DNA of 5,685 bases from CAZKUB01 sp964592335 (GTDB taxonomy: Archaea; Thermoplasmatota; E2; DHVEG-1). Shown piece by piece: positions 1-4,642 of this stretch. Both the position numbers and the translations under genes were made by a program. The notes beneath the pieces were generated by a model. The model was not told where the DNA came from and searched no databases. It saw nothing but the letters and a program-made list of their open reading frames with translations. Location of the stretch: assembly GCA_964592335.1 (NCBI GenBank), contig CAZQEU010000080.1, positions 1 to 5,685 of the forward strand, given 5' to 3'. Positions within the stretch are counted from its first letter, which is position 1. Each line of letters begins with the position of its first letter.

Positions 1-53
1 CTGCGACCATCTGGTTATGAGCCAGACGCTCCGCCAGACTAAGCTACGAGCCC
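1..53 (-). tRNA. tRNA with CAU anticodon (Ile2 or elongator Met), 3' part cut off by window edge
   Basis: Reading the minus strand, the gene starts GGGCTCG (acceptor 5' strand, ending at 53), followed by a D-arm with the AGTCTGG loop, then an anticodon stem TCTGG/CCAGA around the loop CTCATAA, with CAT at 19-17. Only the variable loop and the first T-stem bases (GCAG) follow before the window ends, so about 22 nt are missing. A CAU anticodon can be initiator Met, elongator Met, or tRNA-Ile2, whose C34 is changed to agmatidine by TiaS to read AUA. From memory, G1-starting CAU tRNAs with a CTGG-type anticodon stem in archaea are often Ile2, so the Ile2 reading is plausible but unproven without the 3' half. 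A TATA-like element lies about 29 bp upstream of G1. Confidence 0.9.
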
Positions 54-76
54 AAATTCAACTCCCGGTAATAGCA

Positions 77-86
77 TTTATAGTAC
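77..86 (-). promoter_or_regulatory. TATA box of the CAU tRNA
   Basis: On the minus strand the sequence ACTATAAATG is centred about 29 bp upstream of the first tRNA base (53), which is the expected box A spacing for an archaeal tRNA gene transcribed with a very short leader. No other T/A box of similar quality lies closer. Confidence 0.45.
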
Positions 87-165
87 TTAAAATTTAGAGT
101 CAGACTATCCTTAATTATTTTGACTTAAAAATTGAAGAATATTTTTTTTGTTATGGGTGTTTTTT

Positions 166-288
166 TTATTTGTTAAATAAAGATTTCCAAAATGACATGA
201 GTTCTTTGTTTAGTTCTGCTTTCCAAAGCATAAAACTTAGTTCTTCATTATACTCTTTCATATGCCCAGGTTTTTCAATTTTTTTCAT
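166..288 (-). CDS. possible small protein of 40 aa, doubtful
   Basis: An ATG-to-TAA frame on the minus strand begins MKKIEKPGHM and ends SFWKSLFNK. The composition (Lys, Glu, Leu, Met, Trp, no rare-codon clustering) looks like a helical soluble peptide rather than noise, and the last 25 residues could form an amphipathic helix. The ATG overlaps the stop of an upstream minus-strand frame (GGATGA), whose last codons read ...ILERRKKGCEG; this could be chance, translational coupling, or a frameshifted longer gene. No well-spaced ribosome binding site is seen (GAGG is only 1 nt before ATG). No family recognised. It lies divergent to priL and would run toward the tRNA. Confidence 0.27.
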   Translation of the reverse strand: MKKIEKPGHMKEYNEELSFMLWKAELNKELMSFWKSLFNK

Positions 289-382
289 CCCTCACAACCT
301 TTTTTCCTTCTCTCAAGTATATTCTTTGTTAATAGGAGATATTTATATTTATTCTGGTAAAAAGTCAAAAAGTTAGCTTTCC

Positions 383-400
383 AGGAAAAAATTAATTAAT
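383..400 (+). promoter_or_regulatory. BRE/TATA promoter of priL-tmk
   Basis: A purine-rich BRE-like run (AGGAAAAA) runs directly into ATTAATTAAT. The box centre is about 31 bp before the ATG at 428, which predicts transcription starting around 420-425 and therefore a leaderless or nearly leaderless message. This supports choosing ATG 428 over the TTG at 407, which would lie upstream of the predicted transcription start. Confidence 0.45.
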
Positions 401-427
401 AATTCCTTGTTAAAGTATAACTGCGTC

Positions 428-1462
428 ATGGTGGAGCTAGCTATTCTTTCAAAATATCCGTTTCTTTCTGATTCTAAAAAGTATGTTAAAGAAAATAATC
501 TATCAGTTATGGAGATACTTGATGATCCATTATATGAGCGGGCACGGGCGATTGGTGTTGAGCGGCTTGATAATGCTTTTAAAAATCGTGATGTGGGAAA
601 CCGTAGTCTTGCATCAGAATCAGATTGTATAATGGAGCTTTTGTCTTATCCTATTTCAAGGATGATCGCGGTTTGTATTGGTGATACTTATTTTAAGAGA
701 CGATATGCGCTTGGTGAGGCGGTTCATGCATATAAAAATCTTGTAAATGAACAAACAGATTTTTTATTAAAAATCGCAAAAGAGTTTAATTTTAGAGTAA
801 GATATGATGAAGAAAACAACAAATTATATGTTTTTTTTGTAGACTACTTGCGAAATGCTCCTACTCGTTATAAACAGTGGAAGATGATAAATCGATCCAT
901 GCGAAGAGGACTTGTTGAAATATCACATAAGGATTTGGCAAGATTAATTCAGGAGGCTTTAAGGGAGAGGATAAATAATGAGCTTGATCAAAGAAGTTGC
1001 AGTCAGATTGTTTCAAAGGTTTTTTCAGATGATATAAAAAGAATACAAAACTCTGTTCAGATGCATCGTAAAAAAATTGAGGCAGCACCTGTTGGAAGAG
1101 TAGATATTAAAAAACTACCTCCTTGTATGAAGGATATACTTGCAGCGATTCAAGCAGGTGAAAACGTGCCTCATATGGGTCGTTTTGCACTTGTTGCTTT
1201 TTTAAATTCATTGAAACTTAATACAAATGATATTTTAAAGTTGTTTAGTACGGCTCCTGATTTTGAAGAAGAAAAATCAAGGTATCAGGTGGAACACATT
1301 ACAGGGGAGCTTTCATCAACGTCATATAAGGCACCTAGTTGTGAAAAAATGCGTACTTATGGTATATGTCCAGTGGATAAGATGGATGATTTATGTAAAA
1401 AGAAAAGACATCCTCTTGGTTATTATCATGCTAAATGGAGAGAGGAGAAAAAAAAGAAATGA
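428..1462 (+). CDS. priL: DNA primase large subunit PriL (iron-sulfur)
   Basis: This is the regulatory subunit of the archaeal/eukaryotic-type primase. With the catalytic subunit PriS it makes RNA/DNA primers for replication, and its C-terminal domain carries a 4Fe-4S cluster needed for initiation. The 344-aa product matches the usual PriL length. An all-helical N-terminal domain (from about residue 5, with the YPFL segment) is followed by the C-terminal Fe-S domain containing the four expected cysteines: C233 (in LPPCMKDIL), C305 (PSCEKM), C314 (YGICP) and C323 (DLCKKK), then the conserved HPLGYY block near the end. In that domain, HMGRFALVAFL is also typical. I chose ATG 428 over an in-frame TTG at 407 because it is the stronger codon and fits the upstream TATA box. 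The stop overlaps the next gene's ATG (ATGA), so it is an operon with tmk. No priS is present in this window; it must be elsewhere. Confidence 0.95.
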   Translation: MVELAILSKYPFLSDSKKYVKENNLSVMEILDDPLYERARAIGVERLDNAFKNRDVGNRSLASESDCIMELLSYPISRMIAVCIGDTYFKRRYALGEAVHAYKNLVNEQTDFLLKIAKEFNFRVRYDEENNKLYVFFVDYLRNAPTRYKQWKMINRSMRRGLVEISHKDLARLIQEALRERINNELDQRSCSQIVSKVFSDDIKRIQNSVQMHRKKIEAAPVGRVDIKKLPPCMKDILAAIQAGENVPHMGRFALVAFLNSLKLNTNDILKLFSTAPDFEEEKSRYQVEHITGELSSTSYKAPSCEKMRTYGICPVDKMDDLCKKKRHPLGYYHAKWREEKKKK

Positions 1463-2049
1463 AACATTTTGTAACTTTTGAAGGAATCGATGGATCTGGT
1501 AAATCAACTGTTTCAAAGAAGGTTTATAAGAAACTTAAATCAAATGGTTTTGATGTTGTTTTAACATATGAGCCGACAAATAGTTGGATAGGTAAAATTG
1601 TTCAGAAAAACATTGAGACTAAATCTGATCCTTTTATTACAGCTTTTACTTTTATTGCAGATAGAATTGATCATTGTAAAAAAATAAAGAAATGGCTTGA
1701 GGAGGATAAGATTGTTCTTTGTGATAGGTATTCTGAGTCCACTTATGCATATCAGGCAGCTCAGATGCAGGGAATAATTGATAGTCCTTTGAAATGGCTT
1801 AAAGAACTATCGGCTGATAGGATACTGATTCAGGATAGGACTTTTTTGTTTGCAATAAAACCAGAGGATTCACTTGCAAGGATACAGCATAGAGATAATT
1901 TGATTCCTTTTGAAAAAATTGATTTTCTAAAAAAGGTTCATAAAAATTATTTAGAGATTTGTAAAGGCTCTCGTTTTAAAAAACTGGATGCTACAAAAAC
2001 TGTTGAAGATTTAACAAAAATATGTTATGAAGACATTACAACTAAATAA
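1459..2049 (+). CDS. tmk: thymidylate kinase (dTMP kinase)
   Basis: The enzyme phosphorylates dTMP to dTDP with ATP, the step before dTTP in DNA precursor synthesis, in the cytoplasm. The 196-aa product has the family order: P-loop EGIDGSGKST at residues 8-17, the EPT motif at 38-40 for the dTMP site, FIADR at 65-69, the CDRYSEST..YAYQ block at 88-99 with the DRY signature, and an Arg-containing LID segment around ARIQHR (140-145). The start is the ATG that overlaps the priL stop as ATGA, with GGAG about 12 nt before it. An in-frame ATG at 1435 would add eight charged residues (MERGEKKE) before the conserved MKHFVTFEG start and is unlikely. The overlap indicates translational coupling of priming and nucleotide supply. 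The gene ends about 55 bp before the structured RNA candidate. Confidence 0.95.
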   Translation: MKHFVTFEGIDGSGKSTVSKKVYKKLKSNGFDVVLTYEPTNSWIGKIVQKNIETKSDPFITAFTFIADRIDHCKKIKKWLEEDKIVLCDRYSESTYAYQAAQMQGIIDSPLKWLKELSADRILIQDRTFLFAIKPEDSLARIQHRDNLIPFEKIDFLKKVHKNYLEICKGSRFKKLDATKTVEDLTKICYEDITTK

Positions 2050-2072
2050 ATATAACAAATATTTAAAAAATA

Positions 2073-2080
2073 TTTTATAT
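2073..2080 (+). promoter_or_regulatory. TATA box for the structured RNA candidate
   Basis: TTTTATAT sits in an otherwise AT-rich spacer, about 26 bp before the first base of the outer stem (2103). That is standard box A spacing for a transcript starting at the stem. A second T/A box (TTTATATTT, 2086-2094) is too close for this start. The background is AT-rich, so the match is suggestive only. Confidence 0.35.
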
Positions 2081-2101
2081 TAGATTTTATATTTAATTTA
2101 C

Positions 2102-2190
2102 AGGAAAGATATGTGCTGGTAGCTACTTTTGGAGTGTATCCCATTCCCTCTTAGCAGCCCAGCACCTCTTTCCAAAAAAAACTTTTTTTT
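2102..2190 (+). ncRNA. candidate structured small RNA, unidentified
   Basis: A GC-rich island in AT-rich spacer folds into one long nested hairpin. P1 is GGAAAGA (2103-2109) with TCTTTCC (2167-2173); P2 is GTGCTGG (2113-2119) with CCAGCAC (2159-2165); P3 is GCTA (2122-2125) with TAGC (2152-2155); P4 is GGAGTG (2131-2136) with CATTCC (2142-2147, one G-U) closing the loop TATCC. Internal loops are small: TAT/C between P1 and P2, TA/AGC between P2 and P3, and a pyrimidine-rich CTTTT/CTCT loop between P3 and P4. The outer stem is followed by A8-C-T8, a terminator. It is not a tRNA (no T-arm next to the 7-bp outer stem), has no box C/D motifs, and its loops do not fit the usual H/ACA pocket-to-ANA spacing. 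Raised GC in AT-rich archaeal genomes is a known hallmark of structured RNAs. A minus-strand RNA or a mobile palindromic element is possible, but promoter and terminator favour plus. Confidence 0.55.
2174..2190. terminator. bidirectional oligo-T terminator (A8-C-T8)
   Basis: Eight A, one C, eight T gives an oligo-T tract on both strands. On the plus strand it ends the structured RNA; on the minus strand it lies directly after the HAD gene stop (2189-2191). Archaeal RNA polymerase terminates on such T tracts without needing a hairpin. Confidence 0.6.
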
Positions 2191-2809
2191 AATCTTTTAA
2201 AACATTTGAAATTTCTTTTGGATTATCAACAATAAAATCAGGCTTGACTTGTTTTAATTTATCTTTATCATGCCAACCCCAAGCAACAGCAACAGTTGTA
2301 ACACCTGCTTTTTTTCCCTCAATAATATCTCCCTGTGTATCACCGATATAAAAGTATTTTTTATTAGGATATTCTTTTTTTATTTTCTCTATTTTCTCAA
2401 TTTTACTAGCTGCTTTATCAGAACCATAAACTTGGTTGAAAAACTCTAAGTTTCTTGCTTTCAAAAAATTTTTGACAACATTTGTCTCATTAGATGTAAC
2501 AATTACTAAATTGTTTTCTTTTGAAAGATCTTTTAGTATCTCTGCAATGTTTTCAAATAACTTTATCTCTTCTTGTTTTTTAATTAAGGCGTCTTTCATA
2601 TAATAAACAATCTTTAAGATCTGCTCTTTTGTCATACCCATTTCAAACATTGTTTCATACATGTTTTTTTCAAAGAGTTTTAAAAACTCTTTTTTTGAAG
2701 CAATCTGAGAAAACCCCTGTATTTTACATGCTTTTATAAAATTCTTCATGAAGATTTCTAGTGAATCAACTATTACTCCATCGTAATCAAAAATCAATAT
2801 ATTCTTCAT
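2189..2809 (-). CDS. HAD-superfamily phosphatase (subfamily IA, phosphoglycolate-phosphatase-like)
   Basis: This 206-aa protein is a Mg-dependent phosphomonoester hydrolase of the haloacid dehalogenase superfamily, probably cytoplasmic. Motif I is FDYDGVIVDS with nucleophile D8 and acid/base D10; motif II is TSN (T105-N107); the motif III lysine is probably K132 or K136 after the YGSDK segment; motif IV is GDTQGD (D157, D161). Residues 17-90 form a helical C1 cap, as in the Gph/PGP and beta-phosphoglucomutase-like group. The length is normal and all catalytic residues are present. The substrate cannot be read from the sequence; phosphoglycolate, another small phosphate ester or a nucleotide are all possible. 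The ATG at 2809 has no ribosome binding site but lies about 29 bp from a TATA box, so the message is probably leaderless. Confidence 0.9.
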   Translation of the reverse strand: MKNILIFDYDGVIVDSLEIFMKNFIKACKIQGFSQIASKKEFLKLFEKNMYETMFEMGMTKEQILKIVYYMKDALIKKQEEIKLFENIAEILKDLSKENNLVIVTSNETNVVKNFLKARNLEFFNQVYGSDKAASKIEKIEKIKKEYPNKKYFYIGDTQGDIIEGKKAGVTTVAVAWGWHDKDKLKQVKPDFIVDNPKEISNVLKD

Positions 2810-2833
2810 ATAGGGGAGTTGAAAATAAAGATG

Positions 2834-2843
2834 ATTTATAAAT
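2834..2843 (-). promoter_or_regulatory. TATA box of the HAD gene
   Basis: ATTTATAAAT is nearly symmetrical and is centred about 29 bp before the HAD start codon, predicting transcription from roughly 2812 and essentially no 5' leader. It lies between the stop of the upstream zinc protein (2857) and the HAD start, so HAD can be expressed alone. Confidence 0.5.
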
Positions 2844-2856
2844 TTTGTTAAAGTAT

Positions 2857-3000
2857 TTATTTATATCCATGGCTTTTAAAACATATTGGACACAAAGTTA
2901 TTAGTTCTCCATCGATATTTCTTTTGTAGTTATCATTTATTATCTCTTGTTTTTTGCATAGCTGACAAGTTTCTTCATGATTCATTTTTTTTAACACCAT
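2857..3000 (-). CDS. small two-CxxC zinc protein of 47 aa
   Basis: The minus-strand frame MVLKKMNHEET... contains CQLC (C12, C15) and LCPIC (C37, C40), a classic pair of zinc knuckles spaced by 21 residues, and ends FKSHGYK. The LCPIC..SH tail resembles the second half of small HNH-like or zinc-ribbon folds, but there is no room for an HNH nuclease core. A four-cysteine zinc-binding fold is therefore well supported; the function (nucleic acid or protein binding) is not. Two starts are possible: the ATG at 3000, used here, or the in-frame ATG at 2985, which has a GGTG ribosome-binding-site-like element 8 nt upstream and would give 42 aa. It sits 86 bp downstream of the zinc-ribbon heliorhodopsin on the same strand and 47 bp before the HAD gene, with TATA-like boxes on both sides. 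Confidence 0.72.
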   Translation of the reverse strand: MVLKKMNHEETCQLCKKQEIINDNYKRNIDGELITLCPICFKSHGYK

Positions 3001-3050
3001 CAGTTTTTGACAAAAATTGTTTTATCTTAAATAGATTACTATAATAGTCT

Positions 3051-3066
3051 ATATATAGCTATATAT
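3051..3066. repeat. 16-bp perfect palindrome containing TATA box
   Basis: ATATATAGCTATATAT is its own reverse complement, centred on AGCT. It lies between the heliorhodopsin stop and the small zinc gene start. On the minus strand it supplies a TATA box about 50-60 bp before the ATG at 3000, giving a leader of about 30 nt. It may simply be a symmetrical promoter, or an operator for a dimeric regulator. Confidence 0.4.
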
Positions 3067-3086
3067 CTATTGACGCAGTTTAGGTG

Positions 3087-4016
3087 TTACATTGGTCTTA
3101 ATGTCCCAGCAAAAACCTGCCATGCAAGAGCGCTTTTTGCAACAAGACTCAATATGATATACACTTTTTCTCCATATAAGTAATCAGCCCATTTTCCAAC
3201 TTTTTTGTATTGGAGAACCATGTTTATTGCAAACAGGTTGAAAAATATTGCAATTGATACAAAAATGTAGATTACAAAATCAGGAACTGATTCTGCAGTG
3301 ATCAATGGAATAAATATTATGATCCATGGGACAAAACCTGCGATACAACCGATGTTATAAGAAAGCCAACTTGTTTTCTCTGTTGTTTGGTTATGAACCT
3401 CCATTACAAGCCCCATGAGATTCATAACAGCTGTAAGCGTGAACAATGCAAGAAGTGTTCCAAAATCATAAATTGTGACAAGCATCGCGATTACAAATAT
3501 CATAAGTGATGCACTAAATGAATATTCATACCAACGAGCAGGATTAATATGTTTTTTTAGTTTTTCTACATACCAATCATAAAGTACTGTTGCCAATAAG
3601 AAATGAGCTATTGCAGAGATAAACAAAAACAAGGCAACCAATGGACCTATCTGTATTTCAAATAGTGTTTCTGATGAAGGAGAAATTGAAATCTCCTGGG
3701 TAATTTCATTTAATGTAGCTATTGGGGTTGTATATGTCAGGGGAAGCTTAAAATCATTGCTTAAAAGAAGCATTAAACTGCCTTGGATAAGATGTAAAAC
3801 AGCCATTACTCCATTAAAGATTCTTAATCTTCTAAAACATTTGTCACCTAATGATGTGAAACAATCTGTTTTTTCTGATATTTTTTCATTTTCTGGGAAT
3901 GTAAACTTACCATAAGTATTACACTTTGGACAAGTGATATAAATTTGTTCTCCAGGAGCTCCATTTATTATAAATTTATGTTTGCAATTTGGACACATAA
4001 TATTTTTTTGAACCAT
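3087..4016 (-). CDS. heliorhodopsin with an N-terminal zinc ribbon
   Basis: This 309-aa product joins a zinc ribbon to a seven-helix retinal protein. Residues 8-32 hold CPNC (C8, C11) and CPKC (C29, C32), followed by a short linker with two more cysteines (C52, C60). Residues 63-306 form seven membrane helices with heliorhodopsin hallmarks: the His in helix 1 (VLHLIQGS, H75) and helix 2 (AIAHFLL, H138), RWYEYSFSAS starting helix 3 with the probable Schiff-base counterion E164, NMVLQYK in helix 6, and SLVAKSALAWQVFAGTL in helix 7 with the retinal lysine K294. From memory, the Thermoplasmatales heliorhodopsin TaHeR uses E108 and K238; both are offset here by exactly 56, matching an added N-terminal module. 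The long loop between helices 1 and 2 (about 87-121) is also typical. Heliorhodopsins have the N-terminus inside, so the zinc ribbon is cytosolic. The family does not pump ions well and has a slow photocycle, so a sensory or regulatory role is inferred. The GGGGGA at -6 to -11 and a TATA box upstream fit this ATG. Confidence 0.93.
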   Translation of the reverse strand: MVQKNIMCPNCKHKFIINGAPGEQIYITCPKCNTYGKFTFPENEKISEKTDCFTSLGDKCFRRLRIFNGVMAVLHLIQGSLMLLLSNDFKLPLTYTTPIATLNEITQEISISPSSETLFEIQIGPLVALFLFISAIAHFLLATVLYDWYVEKLKKHINPARWYEYSFSASLMIFVIAMLVTIYDFGTLLALFTLTAVMNLMGLVMEVHNQTTEKTSWLSYNIGCIAGFVPWIIIFIPLITAESVPDFVIYIFVSIAIFFNLFAINMVLQYKKVGKWADYLYGEKVYIILSLVAKSALAWQVFAGTLRPM

Positions 4017-4049
4017 GTTTTTTCCCCCAAATAAAACAAAGATTTGATG

Positions 4050-4058
4050 TTATATATC
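4050..4058 (-). promoter_or_regulatory. TATA box of the heliorhodopsin gene
   Basis: On the minus strand GATATATAA lies about 38 bp before the ATG at 4016, predicting a leader of about 12 nt that includes the GGGGGA ribosome-binding-site-like run (4022-4027 region). It falls between the tRNA-Glu 3' end (4092) and the gene, so the gene need not rely on readthrough from the tRNA. Confidence 0.5.
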
Positions 4059-4091
4059 TATTATCTGTACTTAACATTATTTATGTATGAA

Positions 4092-4166
4092 TGCTCCTGC
4101 CGGGATTTGAACCCGAGTCTATGGCTCGAGAGGCCATGATGATTGGCCGGACTACACTACAGGAGC
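4092..4166 (-). tRNA. tRNA-Glu (anticodon CTC)
   Basis: The complete 75-nt cloverleaf on the minus strand has acceptor GCTCCTG/CAGGAGC with discriminator A, an archaeal Glu-type D-arm (GTAGTGTAGTCCGGCCAATCAT), anticodon stem ATGGC/GCCAT with loop CTCTCGA and anticodon CTC (4130-4128), and T-arm CGGG-TTCAAAT-CCCG. No CCA is encoded and no intron is present. It starts only 11 nt after the stop of the sulfur-carrier gene on the same strand, so it may be cotranscribed with that gene or use a promoter inside it. Confidence 0.97.
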
Positions 4167-4177
4167 AAAATATTTTT

Positions 4178-4384
4178 TTATCCACCAGATGAAACTTGTA
4201 GTACTGTTAGTTCTTGACCATCTGCTATTTTTTCATCTATGGGTATTGGTTTATTGTCAATCATGATTATTACTGTGTCTGGTTTTAAGTTTATTTTTTT
4301 TAAAACATCTTTTGCTTTTGATCCTTTTTCTAATTGTATGTTCTTTGTTTCATTGTTTCTCGATAGTTTTACTGTTATGTTCAC
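4178..4384 (-). CDS. MoaD/ThiS-like ubiquitin-fold sulfur carrier (SAMP-like)
   Basis: The 68-aa protein has a beta-grasp pattern (NITVKLSR strand, LEKGSKAKDVLKKI helix, TVIIMIDNKPIP, DGQELTVLQV) and ends in SSGG, the diglycine tail that an E1-like enzyme adenylates and converts to a thiocarboxylate or joins to lysines. Family members act in molybdopterin or thiamine synthesis, tRNA thiolation, or as archaeal small modifiers; the short length and the VLQVSSGG tail are closest to SAMP2/Urm1-type proteins, but this is inference. The GTG start at 4384 is chosen because the frame upstream runs into tRNA-Ser sequence and no other good start exists; an upstream ATG near 4516 lies inside that tRNA and is rejected. 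No clear ribosome binding site is seen; a box A about 20 bp upstream suggests a leaderless message. No E1 or MoaE is in the window. Confidence 0.88.
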   Translation of the reverse strand: MNITVKLSRNNETKNIQLEKGSKAKDVLKKINLKPDTVIIMIDNKPIPIDEKIADGQELTVLQVSSGG

Positions 4385-4399
4385 TTGAATCGATACCCA

Positions 4400-4407
4400 T
4401 ATATAAA
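4400..4407 (-). promoter_or_regulatory. TATA box of the sulfur-carrier gene
   Basis: On the minus strand TTTATATA is a perfect match to the archaeal box A consensus, preceded by purine-rich AAAGAG. Its centre is about 20 bp from the GTG at 4384, slightly short of usual spacing. Read in the other direction (TATATAAA) it lies about 43 bp before tRNA-Ser at 4446 and might also serve that gene with a short leader. Confidence 0.5.
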
Positions 4408-4445
4408 ACTCTTTGATTAAGCTTTTGAAGAAAAGACTTGTTTTT

Positions 4446-4531
4446 GCTGGGGTAGCCAAGCCCGGCCTACGGCGGTGGTCTCGAAAACCACTGGTGTTTT
4501 CACCGCAGGAGTTCAAATCTCCTCCCCAGCG
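4446..4531 (+). tRNA. tRNA-Ser (anticodon CGA)
   Basis: The complete 86-nt type II tRNA has acceptor GCTGGGG/CCCCAGC with the serine discriminator G (4531), D-arm GCC...GGC, anticodon stem GTGGT/ACCAC with loop CTCGAAA and anticodon CGA (4482-4484), a long variable arm (TGGTG...CACCG) typical of serine tRNAs, and T-arm AGGAG-TTCAAAT-CTCCT. No CCA is encoded and no intron is present. It is immediately followed by T9. It is divergent from the sulfur-carrier gene, with 61 bp between the two starts. Confidence 0.98.
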
Positions 4532-4540
4532 TTTTTTTTT
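4532..4540 (+). terminator. T9 terminator of tRNA-Ser
   Basis: Nine T residues directly follow the discriminator base of tRNA-Ser. This is a typical archaeal oligo-T transcription stop, and it would release a precursor needing little 3' trimming. Confidence 0.7.
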
Positions 4541-4583
4541 ATTAAGCAGGCTCCGTCTTTAACATTTATTTTAAATAAAAAGT

Positions 4584-4592
4584 TTTATATAA
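4584..4592 (+). promoter_or_regulatory. TATA box of the surface-protein gene
   Basis: TTTATATAA is preceded by an A-rich BRE-like run (AAATAAAAAG). Transcription would begin near 4613, giving a leader of about 30 nt that carries the strong ribosome binding site at 4632-4637. Confidence 0.6.
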
Positions 4593-4631
4593 TGCTTAAT
4601 ATATAAATAATAGAGAGAATTACAAGATAAT

Positions 4632-4637
4632 GGTGAT
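4632..4637 (+). promoter_or_regulatory. ribosome binding site GGTGAT
   Basis: GGTGAT fully complements the archaeal 16S rRNA 3' end (ATCACC) and stands 5 nt before the ATG at 4643. It is the only strong, well-spaced site in the window, where most other genes look leaderless, and it fixes the start of the surface protein. Confidence 0.75.
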
Positions 4638-4642
4638 AAATA

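Larger units (their letters stand above)
54..427. other. AT-rich intergenic region between the CAU tRNA and priL
   Basis: The region holds the upstream promoter of the minus-strand tRNA, a doubtful 40-codon minus-strand ORF at 166-288, and the priL promoter. Two T8 tracts (142-149 and 160-167) would act as plus-strand archaeal terminators, but no plus-strand gene ends before them, so they may only reflect composition. A plus-strand reading frame at 170-376 has a TTG start and a Phe/Ser/Ile-rich composition with no family resemblance; I treat it as the antisense shadow of the minus-strand frame or as chance. Confidence 0.5.

Noticed and set aside
51..68. T-arm-like piece (CCCAAATTCAACTCCCGG) just upstream of the CAU tRNA, as a possible tRNA remnant
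   Set aside because: The pairing is poor, no other cloverleaf arm is present, and it is simply the short leader between TATA box and tRNA.
170..376. Plus-strand frame of 68 codons with a TTG start
   Set aside because: Composition is Phe/Ser-rich, there is no ribosome binding site or recognisable motif, and it is antisense to a frame with more protein-like codon use.
861..1088. Minus-strand frame inside priL
   Set aside because: It is fully contained in a confidently identified gene on the other strand and has no family features.
1263..1481. Plus-strand frame overlapping the end of priL and start of tmk
   Set aside because: It is the alternate frame of the priL iron-sulfur domain, whose four cysteines and HPLGYY motif establish the real frame.
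2103..2174. tRNA or intron-containing tRNA at the structured island, because the outer stem has 7 bp followed by A
   Set aside because: The 17 nt before the 3' stem strand do not form a T-arm with a TTC loop, and neither strand offers an anticodon arm; the inner pairs form one continuous nested hairpin instead.
4385..4516. N-terminal extension of the sulfur carrier to 112 aa starting at an ATG near 4516
   Set aside because: The added codons lie on the antisense strand of tRNA-Ser (4446-4531), have Arg/Gly-rich composition unlike the rest, and place the beta-grasp start far inside. The GTG at 4384 fits family length.
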